Of a stretch of DNA of 11,258 nt, positions 5,564-11,258 are shown piece after piece (within the stretch, counting starts at the first letter, position 1; each line of letters begins with the position of its first letter). The stretch is from assembly GCA_041920275.1 (NCBI GenBank), contig JAYRSE010000030.1, forward strand, positions 1 to 11,258. Direction: 5' to 3'. The translations under genes and the position numbers were made by a program. This stretch comes from UBA12088 sp041920275. Its GTDB lineage: Bacteria; Patescibacteriota; Minisyncoccia; Phycocordibacterales; UBA12088. Under the pieces are notes generated by a model. The model did not search any database and had not been told where the DNA came from. It worked only from the letters and a program-made list of their open reading frames with translations.

Positions 5564-6154
5564 TTAGAACGGCAGCGTGTGCGTGAGGGCGGCAGGTTCG
5601 ATGTTTTTTTCCCAGTCTCGCGTGTCGAGCTTGATGGTCTTTACCTCCCCGAAGTCCTTGTATTTGAGCTCCTTGTGTTTGCGGGCGTACTCGTACACCT
5701 CTTTAGTGATGCGTACGTCGTCTTCGCAGTATTTGCGCACCAAATCCTCTTTTCCTTCCTTCCACCACTGTACCGCCTCAAGACCATGTCCGGACTTGTT
5801 CACACCGAGCGTAGCTTCCGCAATGGTGTCCAGGCGTAGGCGTCTGCCGAGCGAGCGCTTTACTTCAACCAAAAGATCGAGGCTCTTAATGGCGGTGAGG
5901 TCGCCCGGGTAGTACTTGTTCAAAAGTGGTATGTCGAAGTGGTCCGAGTTGAAGCCGATAAGCATATCCGCTCGTTCGATGATCGCCCAAAGCTTGGGAA
6001 GTTCTGCGACCGAGTAGGTCGCGTACGAGTCGGTGGCGCTGTCATAGGCGCCTACGATAGAGATGTCGAGTTTGGAGGAGTCGTTGGAGCTGCCGACATC
6101 AGAGAAAATGTTCGCCGTTTCGATATCGAAGATCACTTTGCGGATTTTTGACAT
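5564..6154 (-). CDS. DEDDy-type 3'-5' exonuclease (RNase H-like fold)
   Basis: The 196-residue protein carries the DEDD exonuclease motifs: Exo I FDIET with D10 and E12, Exo II around NSDHFDIPLL with D74, and Exo III YCEDD with Y142 and D146 (Y-x3-D, the DEDDy subtype). These four acids bind two metal ions that hydrolyse the 3'-terminal nucleotide of DNA or RNA. The protein is a single exonuclease domain without polymerase or helicase parts, like the YprB-type predicted exonucleases common in small genomes. The start at 6154 is the first ATG next to the conserved fold; the frame extends upstream into hisS without support. Only 43 bases separate it from hisS, so the two are probably cotranscribed. 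Whether the substrate is RNA (tRNA or mRNA decay) or DNA (repair) cannot be told. Confidence 0.85.
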   Translation of the reverse strand: MSKIRKVIFDIETANIFSDVGSSNDSSKLDISIVGAYDSATDSYATYSVAELPKLWAIIERADMLIGFNSDHFDIPLLNKYYPGDLTAIKSLDLLVEVKRSLGRRLRLDTIAEATLGVNKSGHGLEAVQWWKEGKEDLVRKYCEDDVRITKEVYEYARKHKELKYKDFGEVKTIKLDTRDWEKNIEPAALTHTLPF

Positions 6155-6197
6155 AAAAATTCTCAGGGCCCGGTGAGTCCCACCAATCGCACGCTTG

Positions 6198-7520
6198 TTA
6201 CTCCAACGCCTCGTACACCGCATCGGCAATGTCTCCCTCGTGCACACTGATCTCCTGTTTGCTCGGAAGGTGTTTGAGGCGGTACATACCTGTTTTTGCC
6301 TCGTCCTCGCCCACCACCATGCTGAATTGGATACCCTTCTTCAGTGCGGTCTTTACTTGCTCGGCAACCTTGCGGCCGGTGTAGTCGACCGCGACGGTAA
6401 GGTCGTGCCGGCGCAGACGCTGGGCGAGTTGTGCGGCAAATGAAAAGAGGTCGGATGATGTGACCGCGATGTAGAGGTCGGTCGGTGCATGGTATTCCGG
6501 CAAAAGGTCGTGGGTTTCGAGAAAATCGCGCAGTCGGACATCGCCCATGCCGAAACCGACTGTGGGAATGGGGTCTTGGCCGAAAAGCGTGAGAAGGTCG
6601 TCGTAGCGGCCACCGCCAAAGATCGAGCGACGATTCTCAGGATTTGTGTCATATACCTCGAAGATCATGTCGGTGTAGTAGTCGAAACCGCGCATGAGGT
6701 ACGGATCGTGGACGATGTTCATCACACCGCGCCGTTCGAGCTCGTCGAGCATGCGAAAGAGCTTTTCTCCCGCTTGCGTACCCTGCATGAGCTTGCGTAC
6801 GGTAGCGGGAGTGTATGCTGAGCGCACAAGGTCGCCGAACTCTTTGCCCAAGAGCGTTTGGAGTGCCTCGGCGTACTCTTTCGTCGGGAGTTTTTCTTTG
6901 CGGTCCATGAGACGTATAAGCTCGGTCTGCTTCTCCTTGGGAAAGACCATGCCGTGATCCTTGGCGAGTACGGAAAGTGTCTCGGGTATCACTCCGCGAT
7001 GGTTTACTCTGATCTCGAATTCCTCCTCGGCTGCGCCGAAACCGCGCATAAGCTCGTACGCGAGGAGGAGTATCTCGATGTCGCCTTCGAGCGCCGATAC
7101 GCCAAACAGGTCGCAGTTGAGCTGCCAGTGTTCTCGCAGGCGGCCCTTTTGCGGTCGTTCGTAGCGAAAGACGTTCGCGATCGAGTACCAACGGAGTGGA
7201 AATGCAAGCTCACGCCTCTTTTGCGCCACCAGGCGCGCCACGGAAGGGGTGACCTCAGGTCGCAGGGTGACCGATCGCCCCCCGCGGTCGGTGAACGTGT
7301 ATGTTTGCTCGTTCACTATTTCTTCACTCGTTTTTGCCGCGTAGAGCTCGTTCGGTTCGAGGACACTCGTCCCGTACTCTTCGTACCCGAAATGTTCGAC
7401 CACGTCGCGCATGGTCTCGAACAGGTACTCCTGCACAAAGTGGTCTTGCGGGTAAAAATCGCGCACCCCTTTGTACGGTTCGGTCGAAAGCGGGTTTTTT
7501 TTGTTTCGGGTGGCAGTCAT
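6198..7520 (-). CDS. hisS: Histidine--tRNA ligase
   Basis: The 440-residue class II synthetase attaches histidine to tRNA-His with ATP in the cytoplasm. It begins with the family's PYKGVRDFYPQD (15-26). Motif 2 lies at 117-140 (VFRYERPQKGRLRE with the Arg that contacts ATP, then HWQLNCDLFG). The histidine-specific block MRGFDYYTDMIFE is at 276-288, GGGRYDDL at 302-309, and motif 3 TVGFGMGDVRL at 320-330. The C-terminal anticodon-binding domain covers about 347-440. Length and motif order are normal for bacterial HisRS. The usual FHQ of motif 2 reads HWQ here, a variant seen in some HisRS. The ATG at 7520 lacks a clear Shine-Dalgarno. The gene is divergent from truB and is followed by the exonuclease. 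I see no T-box or other leader control. Confidence 0.96.
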   Translation of the reverse strand: MTATRNKKNPLSTEPYKGVRDFYPQDHFVQEYLFETMRDVVEHFGYEEYGTSVLEPNELYAAKTSEEIVNEQTYTFTDRGGRSVTLRPEVTPSVARLVAQKRRELAFPLRWYSIANVFRYERPQKGRLREHWQLNCDLFGVSALEGDIEILLLAYELMRGFGAAEEEFEIRVNHRGVIPETLSVLAKDHGMVFPKEKQTELIRLMDRKEKLPTKEYAEALQTLLGKEFGDLVRSAYTPATVRKLMQGTQAGEKLFRMLDELERRGVMNIVHDPYLMRGFDYYTDMIFEVYDTNPENRRSIFGGGRYDDLLTLFGQDPIPTVGFGMGDVRLRDFLETHDLLPEYHAPTDLYIAVTSSDLFSFAAQLAQRLRRHDLTVAVDYTGRKVAEQVKTALKKGIQFSMVVGEDEAKTGMYRLKHLPSKQEISVHEGDIADAVYEALE

Positions 7521-7610
7521 GCTGTGTCGAGGGGTGTGATCGTCGTCGCGGCTTCACGTGCGCTTGTCTGTTCACTTACGCACAGACACTTCCGCTCTCG
7601 TCGAACATGC

Positions 7611-7623
7611 GGTACAGTGTACC
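7611..7623. promoter_or_regulatory. Palindrome GGTACA-G-TGTACC overlapping the truB -10 region
   Basis: The 13-base site has perfect 6-bp arms around one central base and ends four bases before the truB ATG. TACAGT (7613-7618) inside it is the likely -10, since transcription would then begin close to the ATG at 7628. A symmetrical site over a promoter suggests a dimeric repressor operator, but a 13-base palindrome can also occur by chance. No clear -35 is seen. Confidence 0.35.
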
Positions 7624-7627
7624 TGAA

Positions 7628-8398
7628 ATGAAGGATTTACTCAATCTGTATAAGGAGCGTGGAGAAACACCACTCGCGCGCATCGAAAGGTTCAGGCGTG
7701 ACGAGCCCGGCTACAAGAATGTGCCGCTTTCCTATGCGGGACGCCTCGACCCGATGGCGGAAGGAGTGCTGTTGGTGCTTGCGGGTGATGCCAACAAGGC
7801 ACGCGAAGAATACTTGAACTTGGACAAGGAGTATACCTTTGACGTGTTGTTCGGTTTTGCGACCGACACATACGATATGTTGGGTATCATGACCGAAGCG
7901 GTCACGCGCACATCGCATCGCCAGCTCAAGGTCCCGCTCTTGCTCGAGTACGTGACGCAGATGCATGGTCCGCAGCTCCAAAAGTACCCCCCGTTCTCTT
8001 CGAAACCGCTTGAGGGACAACCGCTTTTCGTCAAGGCGAGAAAAGGTGAGCTCGCGAATTTCGAACTACCTGATCACCGTATCGAGATCTACGATGCTTC
8101 CTTGGTGAGCACGAAGCGCATTTCCGACGTCGAACTGCTTTCCGAGGTGGAGGCTTCCATAGCGTCGGTCAAGGGTGATTTTCGACAGGAGCGCATACTG
8201 ACTTTGTGGCGCGACAGTATTCGCGTGTTGTACGGACTTTCGTTCGACGTCGCCACTATCAGCATTCATTGTTCGAGTGGGACCTATGTACGGGTGCTTG
8301 CGCATGAGCTCGGGAAGCATCTCGGCGTACCGGCGCTCGCCATGCGTATCGTGCGGACCAGGGTCGGGAAGTGGCGGATCAAGCAGTCGGTGCGCTGA
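7628..8398 (+). CDS. truB: tRNA pseudouridine(55) synthase TruB (divergent, no PUA domain)
   Basis: TruB makes pseudouridine at position 55 of the T-loop of tRNAs. In this 256-residue product the catalytic motif YAGRLDPMAEGVLLVL holds the nucleophile D41. It is followed by KEYTFDVLFGFATDTYDMLG (67-86), the QKYPPFSSKPLEG and KARKGE substrate-binding stretch (118-141), and the C-terminal CSSGTYVRVLAHELGKHLGV block (215-234). The usual N-terminal strand with KP-x-GxTS is replaced by LYKERGETPLARIERFRR, a form I associate with Patescibacteria. The protein ends soon after the catalytic domain, so the PUA domain of Escherichia coli TruB is missing. I take ATG 7628; ATG 7607 is in frame but lies upstream of the likely -10. 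It is divergent from hisS, both tRNA-related. Confidence 0.93.
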   Translation: MKDLLNLYKERGETPLARIERFRRDEPGYKNVPLSYAGRLDPMAEGVLLVLAGDANKAREEYLNLDKEYTFDVLFGFATDTYDMLGIMTEAVTRTSHRQLKVPLLLEYVTQMHGPQLQKYPPFSSKPLEGQPLFVKARKGELANFELPDHRIEIYDASLVSTKRISDVELLSEVEASIASVKGDFRQERILTLWRDSIRVLYGLSFDVATISIHCSSGTYVRVLAHELGKHLGVPALAMRIVRTRVGKWRIKQSVR

Positions 8399-8456
8399 TG
8401 TGTATTTGTGCGATTTTGGTAATACGTGCGTCAAGTGATAATTCACACTGCGACAT

Positions 8457-8480
8457 GCGCTTGTCGGCATCGGCAAGCGC
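8457..8480 (+). other. Stable hairpin between truB and the helical-protein gene
   Basis: A 10-bp stem (8457-8466 with 8471-8480, one G-U pair) closes on a GCAT loop, 58 bases after the truB stop. No T tract follows, so it is not a standard terminator. It may block 3' decay of truB mRNA. Confidence 0.3.
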
Positions 8481-8502
8481 GTTGCGTAAGTGGATAATGC
8501 GC

Positions 8503-8531
8503 TGGAAACATACCCATGCGCGTGGTACATT
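8503..8531 (+). promoter_or_regulatory. Promoter of the helical-protein gene, near-leaderless
   Basis: TGGAAA (8503-8508) and TACATT (8526-8531) are 17 bases apart, and TGG (8523-8525) directly before the -10 makes an extended -10. The expected transcription start falls at about 8538, next to the ATG at 8539, so the mRNA would be nearly leaderless. The GGAG at 8533-8536 is too close to the ATG to be a normal ribosome site. Confidence 0.5.
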
Positions 8532-8538
8532 CGGAGTG

Positions 8539-9024
8539 ATGAGCGAAGGATTCTCCCAGGAAGCGCACGACAAGCCCGAGAGCGGGGAAGCGCTCGTCTC
8601 CCCCAGAAATGAATCCTTCCGCTCCGTCTGTGAGGCATTGCGAGACAGGCTCCGGGTACTCGAGGAAGCCTTTGATGCGTACCCGATGGTGACCTTTCCG
8701 AATGGCGAAGCACGTGCACCGGAGACCGAACGGGAACAGGTCGTTGCAAAGATCCAACGGCTTAAAGAAGCGATCGACGGTTTGCTCGAGCAGAACGAGG
8801 GCACCGGTGGTGCGCTCGAGGCGTATACCGAGCAAGCGTTGCGATTAAGCCGTGAAGGTGTGGAGCATCTTGAAGGATTTCTCGCAGTGCAGGCTGACCT
8901 GGTGAATATGGCCAAGCGAAAAAGCAACGACGGAGCGTTGGAACTTGCGAACGTCCTTGATGCGGTCGCGCACACCTTGATAACGTTCGACCCGAAAGTT
9001 CCCACGGACGAAGCGGTGCGCTAG
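8539..9024 (+). CDS. Hypothetical helical protein
   Basis: The 161-residue product begins MSEGFSQEAHDKPESGEALV and is then almost wholly predicted helical, with heptad-like runs around SVCEALRDRLRVLEEAFDAY (about 29-48), EREQVVAKIQRLKEAIDGLL (about 64-83) and a final helical segment (about 92-150). It has no cysteine pair, membrane segment or signal peptide beyond a single isolated Cys, and no catalytic motif that I recognise. Charge is strongly acidic at the N-terminus. I choose ATG 8539 because a promoter ends just before it; ATGs further upstream lie before or inside the promoter. A structural or adaptor role is likely, but no function can be assigned. It stands between truB and the GH15 gene, each apparently with its own promoter. 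Confidence 0.75.
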   Translation: MSEGFSQEAHDKPESGEALVSPRNESFRSVCEALRDRLRVLEEAFDAYPMVTFPNGEARAPETEREQVVAKIQRLKEAIDGLLEQNEGTGGALEAYTEQALRLSREGVEHLEGFLAVQADLVNMAKRKSNDGALELANVLDAVAHTLITFDPKVPTDEAVR

Positions 9025-9063
9025 TTTGCGGGCGCCTCTGTTTTGGTGTCTCTCGCTCTTTGT

Positions 9064-10113
9064 ATGGTACACGATCTTCAACATGAAATAGAAAGCCACC
9101 TTGCCATATTGCGGCGCCTCCAGGCACCGAGCGGACTCTTCCTTGCGGCCGCCGAGCCGGGCGTTTCGACCGGCTACGACAAGAGCTGGTTACGCGACAA
9201 TTTCTATGAGGTGATGGCGTTCGAAGAGCTGGGGCTCTGGGAAGAGAGCGCTCGCACGTGGCACGCGCTTCTCGATATTTTTCTCAAGCACGAGGCAAAG
9301 ATCAGTTGGGCTATCGAAGAGCGTCCACGCTTCACCTACCAGTATATCCATGCGCGATACAACCCCGAAACGTTCGAGGAGTTTTGGGAGGAGTGGGGCA
9401 ACAAGCAGAACGATGCCGTCGGGTGCATTCTCTATGCGGTAGGCAAGCGTGAGCTCGAAGGGCACAGTGTGGTGCGCGATGAGAACGACAAACGTATCAT
9501 CGGGCGACTCGTGCAGTACCTTGCAGCGATAGAGTATTGGCATGACCCCGACAATGGTGTGTGGGAAGAGTATGAAGAGGTGCACGCCTCCTCGATCGGT
9601 GCGTGCGTTGCGGGTCTTCAAAAGGTACAGGAGAGCGGGCTTTTCGAAGTGCCACGGGACCTTGTGTCGAACGGGTACGAGGCGCTTCGGACGCTTTTGC
9701 CGCGCGAAAGCCATACCAAGTTTGCCGACCTCGCTCAGCTTTCGCTCATGTTCCCGTACAAGGTGCTCACTTGCGAGCAGGAAGATATCGTCCTGTCCAA
9801 CATCGAATACCACCTTGCCAAAAACAAAGGCATCGTGCGCTACAAGACCGACCGTTACTACAATGCGAACGAAGACGGCTGGAGCGAGGAGGCGGAATGG
9901 ACCATGGGCTTTCCGTGGCTCTCGATCATCTATCGTGAGCGCGGTGAGCGCGAAAAGGCCGACCTGTGGCTTGAGCGGGCACGAGCGGCGCGTGACAGTG
10001 AGGGTAAACTGCCGGAGCTCTATTTCTCGCACACCGACGCGCCCAATGAAAACAATCCCCTCGGATGGAGTGAGAGTCTCTACATTATTGCGCTGCAGAG
10101 GACGCTTGTGTGA
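9064..10113 (+). CDS. Glycoside hydrolase family 15 (glucoamylase-like) protein
   Basis: The protein of about 349 residues shows the (alpha/alpha)6-barrel signatures of GH15 and the related phosphorylase-kinase alpha family: substrate-site SWLRDNFY (41-48), WGNKQNDAVG (111-120), and EYWHDPDNGVWEEYEEVHAS (157-176), where one of the glutamates in VWEEYEE would be the general acid. Later it has EWTMGFPWLSIIYRERGE and the closing NENNPLGWSESLYIIALQ. GH15 enzymes release glucose from the non-reducing ends of alpha-glucans or cleave trehalose-type sugars. There is no signal peptide or starch-binding domain, so action would be cytoplasmic, perhaps on stored or scavenged glucan. It is shorter than secreted glucoamylases, which carry an extra beta domain. 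ATG 9064 is the first supported start but overlaps a possible -10 (ATGGTACAC); a downstream TTG at 9109 is also in frame. Confidence 0.82.
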   Translation: MVHDLQHEIESHLAILRRLQAPSGLFLAAAEPGVSTGYDKSWLRDNFYEVMAFEELGLWEESARTWHALLDIFLKHEAKISWAIEERPRFTYQYIHARYNPETFEEFWEEWGNKQNDAVGCILYAVGKRELEGHSVVRDENDKRIIGRLVQYLAAIEYWHDPDNGVWEEYEEVHASSIGACVAGLQKVQESGLFEVPRDLVSNGYEALRTLLPRESHTKFADLAQLSLMFPYKVLTCEQEDIVLSNIEYHLAKNKGIVRYKTDRYYNANEDGWSEEAEWTMGFPWLSIIYRERGEREKADLWLERARAARDSEGKLPELYFSHTDAPNENNPLGWSESLYIIALQRTLV

Positions 10114-10201
10114 GCATCAGTGTGCGAAGGCCCTACCTCGTTCGGAGCATTGAGTGGCGGCATGGAGATTGTTAAGGGATGGCGCATTGGTAAATCGGGT
10201 C

Positions 10202-10228
10202 AAAAAAGAAGCACGCCAAGCGGCGTGC
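10202..10228 (-). terminator. Rho-independent terminator of the coiled-coil/RelE gene
   Basis: On the minus strand GCACGCC, loop GCTT and GGCGTGC form a perfect 7-bp stem (10228-10211) followed by TTCTTTTTT, so it ends leftward transcription 16 bases after the stop at 10244. The rightward GH15 gene has no terminator of its own here. Between 10114 and 10201 I see nothing else. Confidence 0.75.
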
Positions 10229-10243
10229 CTCTGAGTTCCACTA

Positions 10244-11113
10244 TCATGCCTCCGAATTCGGCCACACTTCCTTGTGTGTTCCGATGAAGTGGACGATGAT
10301 TGCACCATTGCCCGACATGGTCCATACGAGTCGGCAGTTATCAGTCACTTCACTGACCCGCGCACCGCTCGGCGCATACGATCGCTTGTTGCGCAGTCGC
10401 TTGAAGTGCGGTATCACATGCCCAACAAGGTCTCTTAGCAAACGAGTCGCTTTTTCCTTCACCTTCGAATCCAGTCGGCGGAATGCGTGAGTAAATTGCG
10501 TCCCGTAGGTGATCTCCGCAGGTAGGCCGAACATCAAGGCAAAGTTCTTGATTTCCACTTCAGGGAGAGGTTGCACCACGGTCAGATCGTTGCGCAAGCG
10601 TCTGAGCATTGACTCGTGTTCAGTCCTGAGTTGCGCGTATGCCGAATCAGTGGCGTTGAGCAGTGCATGGAGTTCCTCGATCAGCTTTTCCTGTGCACGG
10701 ACCCTCTCCTCGCTCTTTGCAAGTTGGGTTTCAAGGGCCTGTACCGCGTCTGCGAGCGAGTGTTTGGCCTGGTACGCGACTTTCGTTGTCGATGTACATA
10801 TGTCATCCCAGGTGAGCGTTTCGTCGTACAGAGCAAGAACTCTTTGCGCTCGATCGTCTCCGTTTTTTGCTCGTTTGCGTACTTCGAGCTCCTTCTCTCG
10901 ATCCTTTTGGTACATAAGAAATACCGATCGGATGATCGCTTCCGTATGGTATACGATTTGGGTTGTCGTGTTACACGCGCAGGCTATTTCGGGACCGTCA
11001 CTGACAGACAGTCGGTACTCGGGGTCCATTCGCAAAACGATCGTGTCGTAGAGTCGTCGCTGTCTGCGGATTGCTTTGTACCCGGGAAGTTTCAGCAGGA
11101 AATTGTACGCCAT
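10244..11113 (-). CDS. Coiled-coil protein with C-terminal RelE/ParE-like toxin domain
   Basis: The 289-residue product has an unrecognised N-terminal region (1-115), a coiled coil at about 118-175 (rich in E, Q, K, L and A), and a C-terminal domain (about 203-285). The latter reads FTHAFRRLDSKVKEKATRLL, then NKRSYAPSGARVSEVTD, then NCRLVWTMSG and AIIVHFIGTHKEVW. That order of a helix pair, an Arg-containing strand and a final hydrophobic strand ending in G-x-H-x-E-V is typical of RelE/ParE/HigB-type toxins, which cleave mRNA on the ribosome or poison gyrase. Stand-alone toxins of this family are about 90 residues, so this is a fusion about three times longer. I choose ATG 11113 because GAGGAA precedes it by five bases; the longer frame runs into the IS and is spurious. 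No antitoxin gene is next to it. The IS tip is 17 bases upstream of the start. Confidence 0.7.
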   Translation of the reverse strand: MAYNFLLKLPGYKAIRRQRRLYDTIVLRMDPEYRLSVSDGPEIACACNTTTQIVYHTEAIIRSVFLMYQKDREKELEVRKRAKNGDDRAQRVLALYDETLTWDDICTSTTKVAYQAKHSLADAVQALETQLAKSEERVRAQEKLIEELHALLNATDSAYAQLRTEHESMLRRLRNDLTVVQPLPEVEIKNFALMFGLPAEITYGTQFTHAFRRLDSKVKEKATRLLRDLVGHVIPHFKRLRNKRSYAPSGARVSEVTDNCRLVWTMSGNGAIIVHFIGTHKEVWPNSEA

Positions 11114-11156
11114 GGCGGTTCCTCGTTTGGTTCTTTCCTGTACCCTTGAACTAGGA

Positions 11157-11178
11157 CACTCCATTAAACTAAGGAGTG
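11157..11178 (+). promoter_or_regulatory. SD-sequestering hairpin of the IS transposase, right copy
   Basis: CACTCC (11157-11162) pairs with GGAGTG (11173-11178) over a 10-base loop, burying the GGAG of the transposase ribosome site two bases before the ATG at 11180. The same structure is in the left copy. Confidence 0.5.
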
Positions 11179-11179
11179 C

Positions 11180-11258
11180 ATGCAGAAAGGGACAACATAT
11201 ACGCAACTCACGTACGAAGATCGAGTCATTATCAGCACATTACACAACGAAGGAGTCA
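11180..11258 (+). CDS. IS30-like transposase, N-terminal fragment (runs off the right edge)
   Basis: The visible 26 codons give MQKGTTYTQLTYEDRVIIST then LHNEGV, which is three codons longer than the left copy. The Y-x-Q-L-T-x-E-(D/E)-R-x-x-I motif and the acidic residue before G-V agree with the N-terminal region of IS30-family transposases, whose helix-turn-helix would follow just outside the window. The ATG at 11180 has AAGGAG (11171-11176) three bases upstream. Confidence 0.82.
   Translation, partial: MQKGTTYTQLTYEDRVIISTLHNEGV

Larger units (their letters stand above)
11131..11258 (+). mobile_element. 5' end of an IS30-family-like insertion sequence, right copy
   Basis: It is identical, inverted, to the left copy over 119 bases; identity ends at 11131, which marks the outer tip. 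The element reads rightward out of the window. Its tip lies only 17 bp from the start codon of the leftward coiled-coil/RelE gene and 7 bp from that gene's ribosome site, so it has cut that gene off from any former upstream promoter or partner. Confidence 0.8.

Noticed and set aside
9190..10032. 280-residue leftward open frame opposite the GH15 gene
   Set aside because: The sense frame has clear family motifs; the antisense frame has no start signal and no motif.
11114..11206. Upstream extension of the coiled-coil/RelE gene into the IS
   Set aside because: The extension is antisense to IS sequence, and GAGGAA before ATG 11113 gives a proper start.
1..11258. The whole window as a composite transposon
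   Set aside because: The interior carries essential genes (hisS, truB); two independent insertions or contig-end repeats are simpler. Target duplications cannot be seen.

Overview
The gene content suggests a member of the Candidate Phyla Radiation / Patescibacteria, probably a parcubacterial (Paceibacteria-like) lineage. The signs are a TruB of the divergent YAGRLDPMAEG type, a glucoamylase-like GH15 protein, secreted DUF4430 and terpenoid-cyclase-like proteins, very short leaders and many genes without a clear Shine-Dalgarno. UGA is used as a stop. The assignment is inference; no rRNA or ribosomal protein gene is present to settle it.

Both ends are the same IS30-family-like insertion sequence in inverted orientation. 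Bases 1-119 are the exact reverse complement of 11131-11249, and each copy shows only the first codons of a transposase that reads out of the window. Inside the left copy is an accessory region (about 120-2660). It holds an orphan terminator hairpin (160-193), a promoter (271-298), a rightward run of three small unknown genes (about 410-1710; the first with an A9 tract that breaks the frame, the second an N-terminal zinc ribbon protein), and a leftward unknown gene (2564-2064) with a clear promoter and consensus SD. Between these two units lies a bidirectional terminator that overlaps a possible zinc-finger ORF.

From 2749 to 5420 two translationally coupled genes encode membrane-anchored surface proteins: a small DUF4430 protein and a 713-residue protein that joins a DUF4430-like beta domain, a Gly-rich linker, terpenoid-cyclase-like alpha repeats and a C-terminal membrane anchor. 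A strong terminator follows (5458-5488).

The housekeeping block has hisS followed by a DEDDy 3'-5' exonuclease leftward (7520-5564). Divergent from them are truB (7628-8398), a helical protein of unknown function (8539-9024) and a GH15 glucoamylase-like enzyme (9064-10113).

The right end is a leftward gene (11113-10244) whose product has a coiled coil and a C-terminal RelE/ParE-like toxin fold. The right IS copy sits only 17 bp upstream of its start codon. The best candidates for undescribed biology are the three-gene zinc-ribbon operon with its possible SD-switching leader, the coiled-coil/RelE fusion, and the transcobalamin-like surface protein pair.
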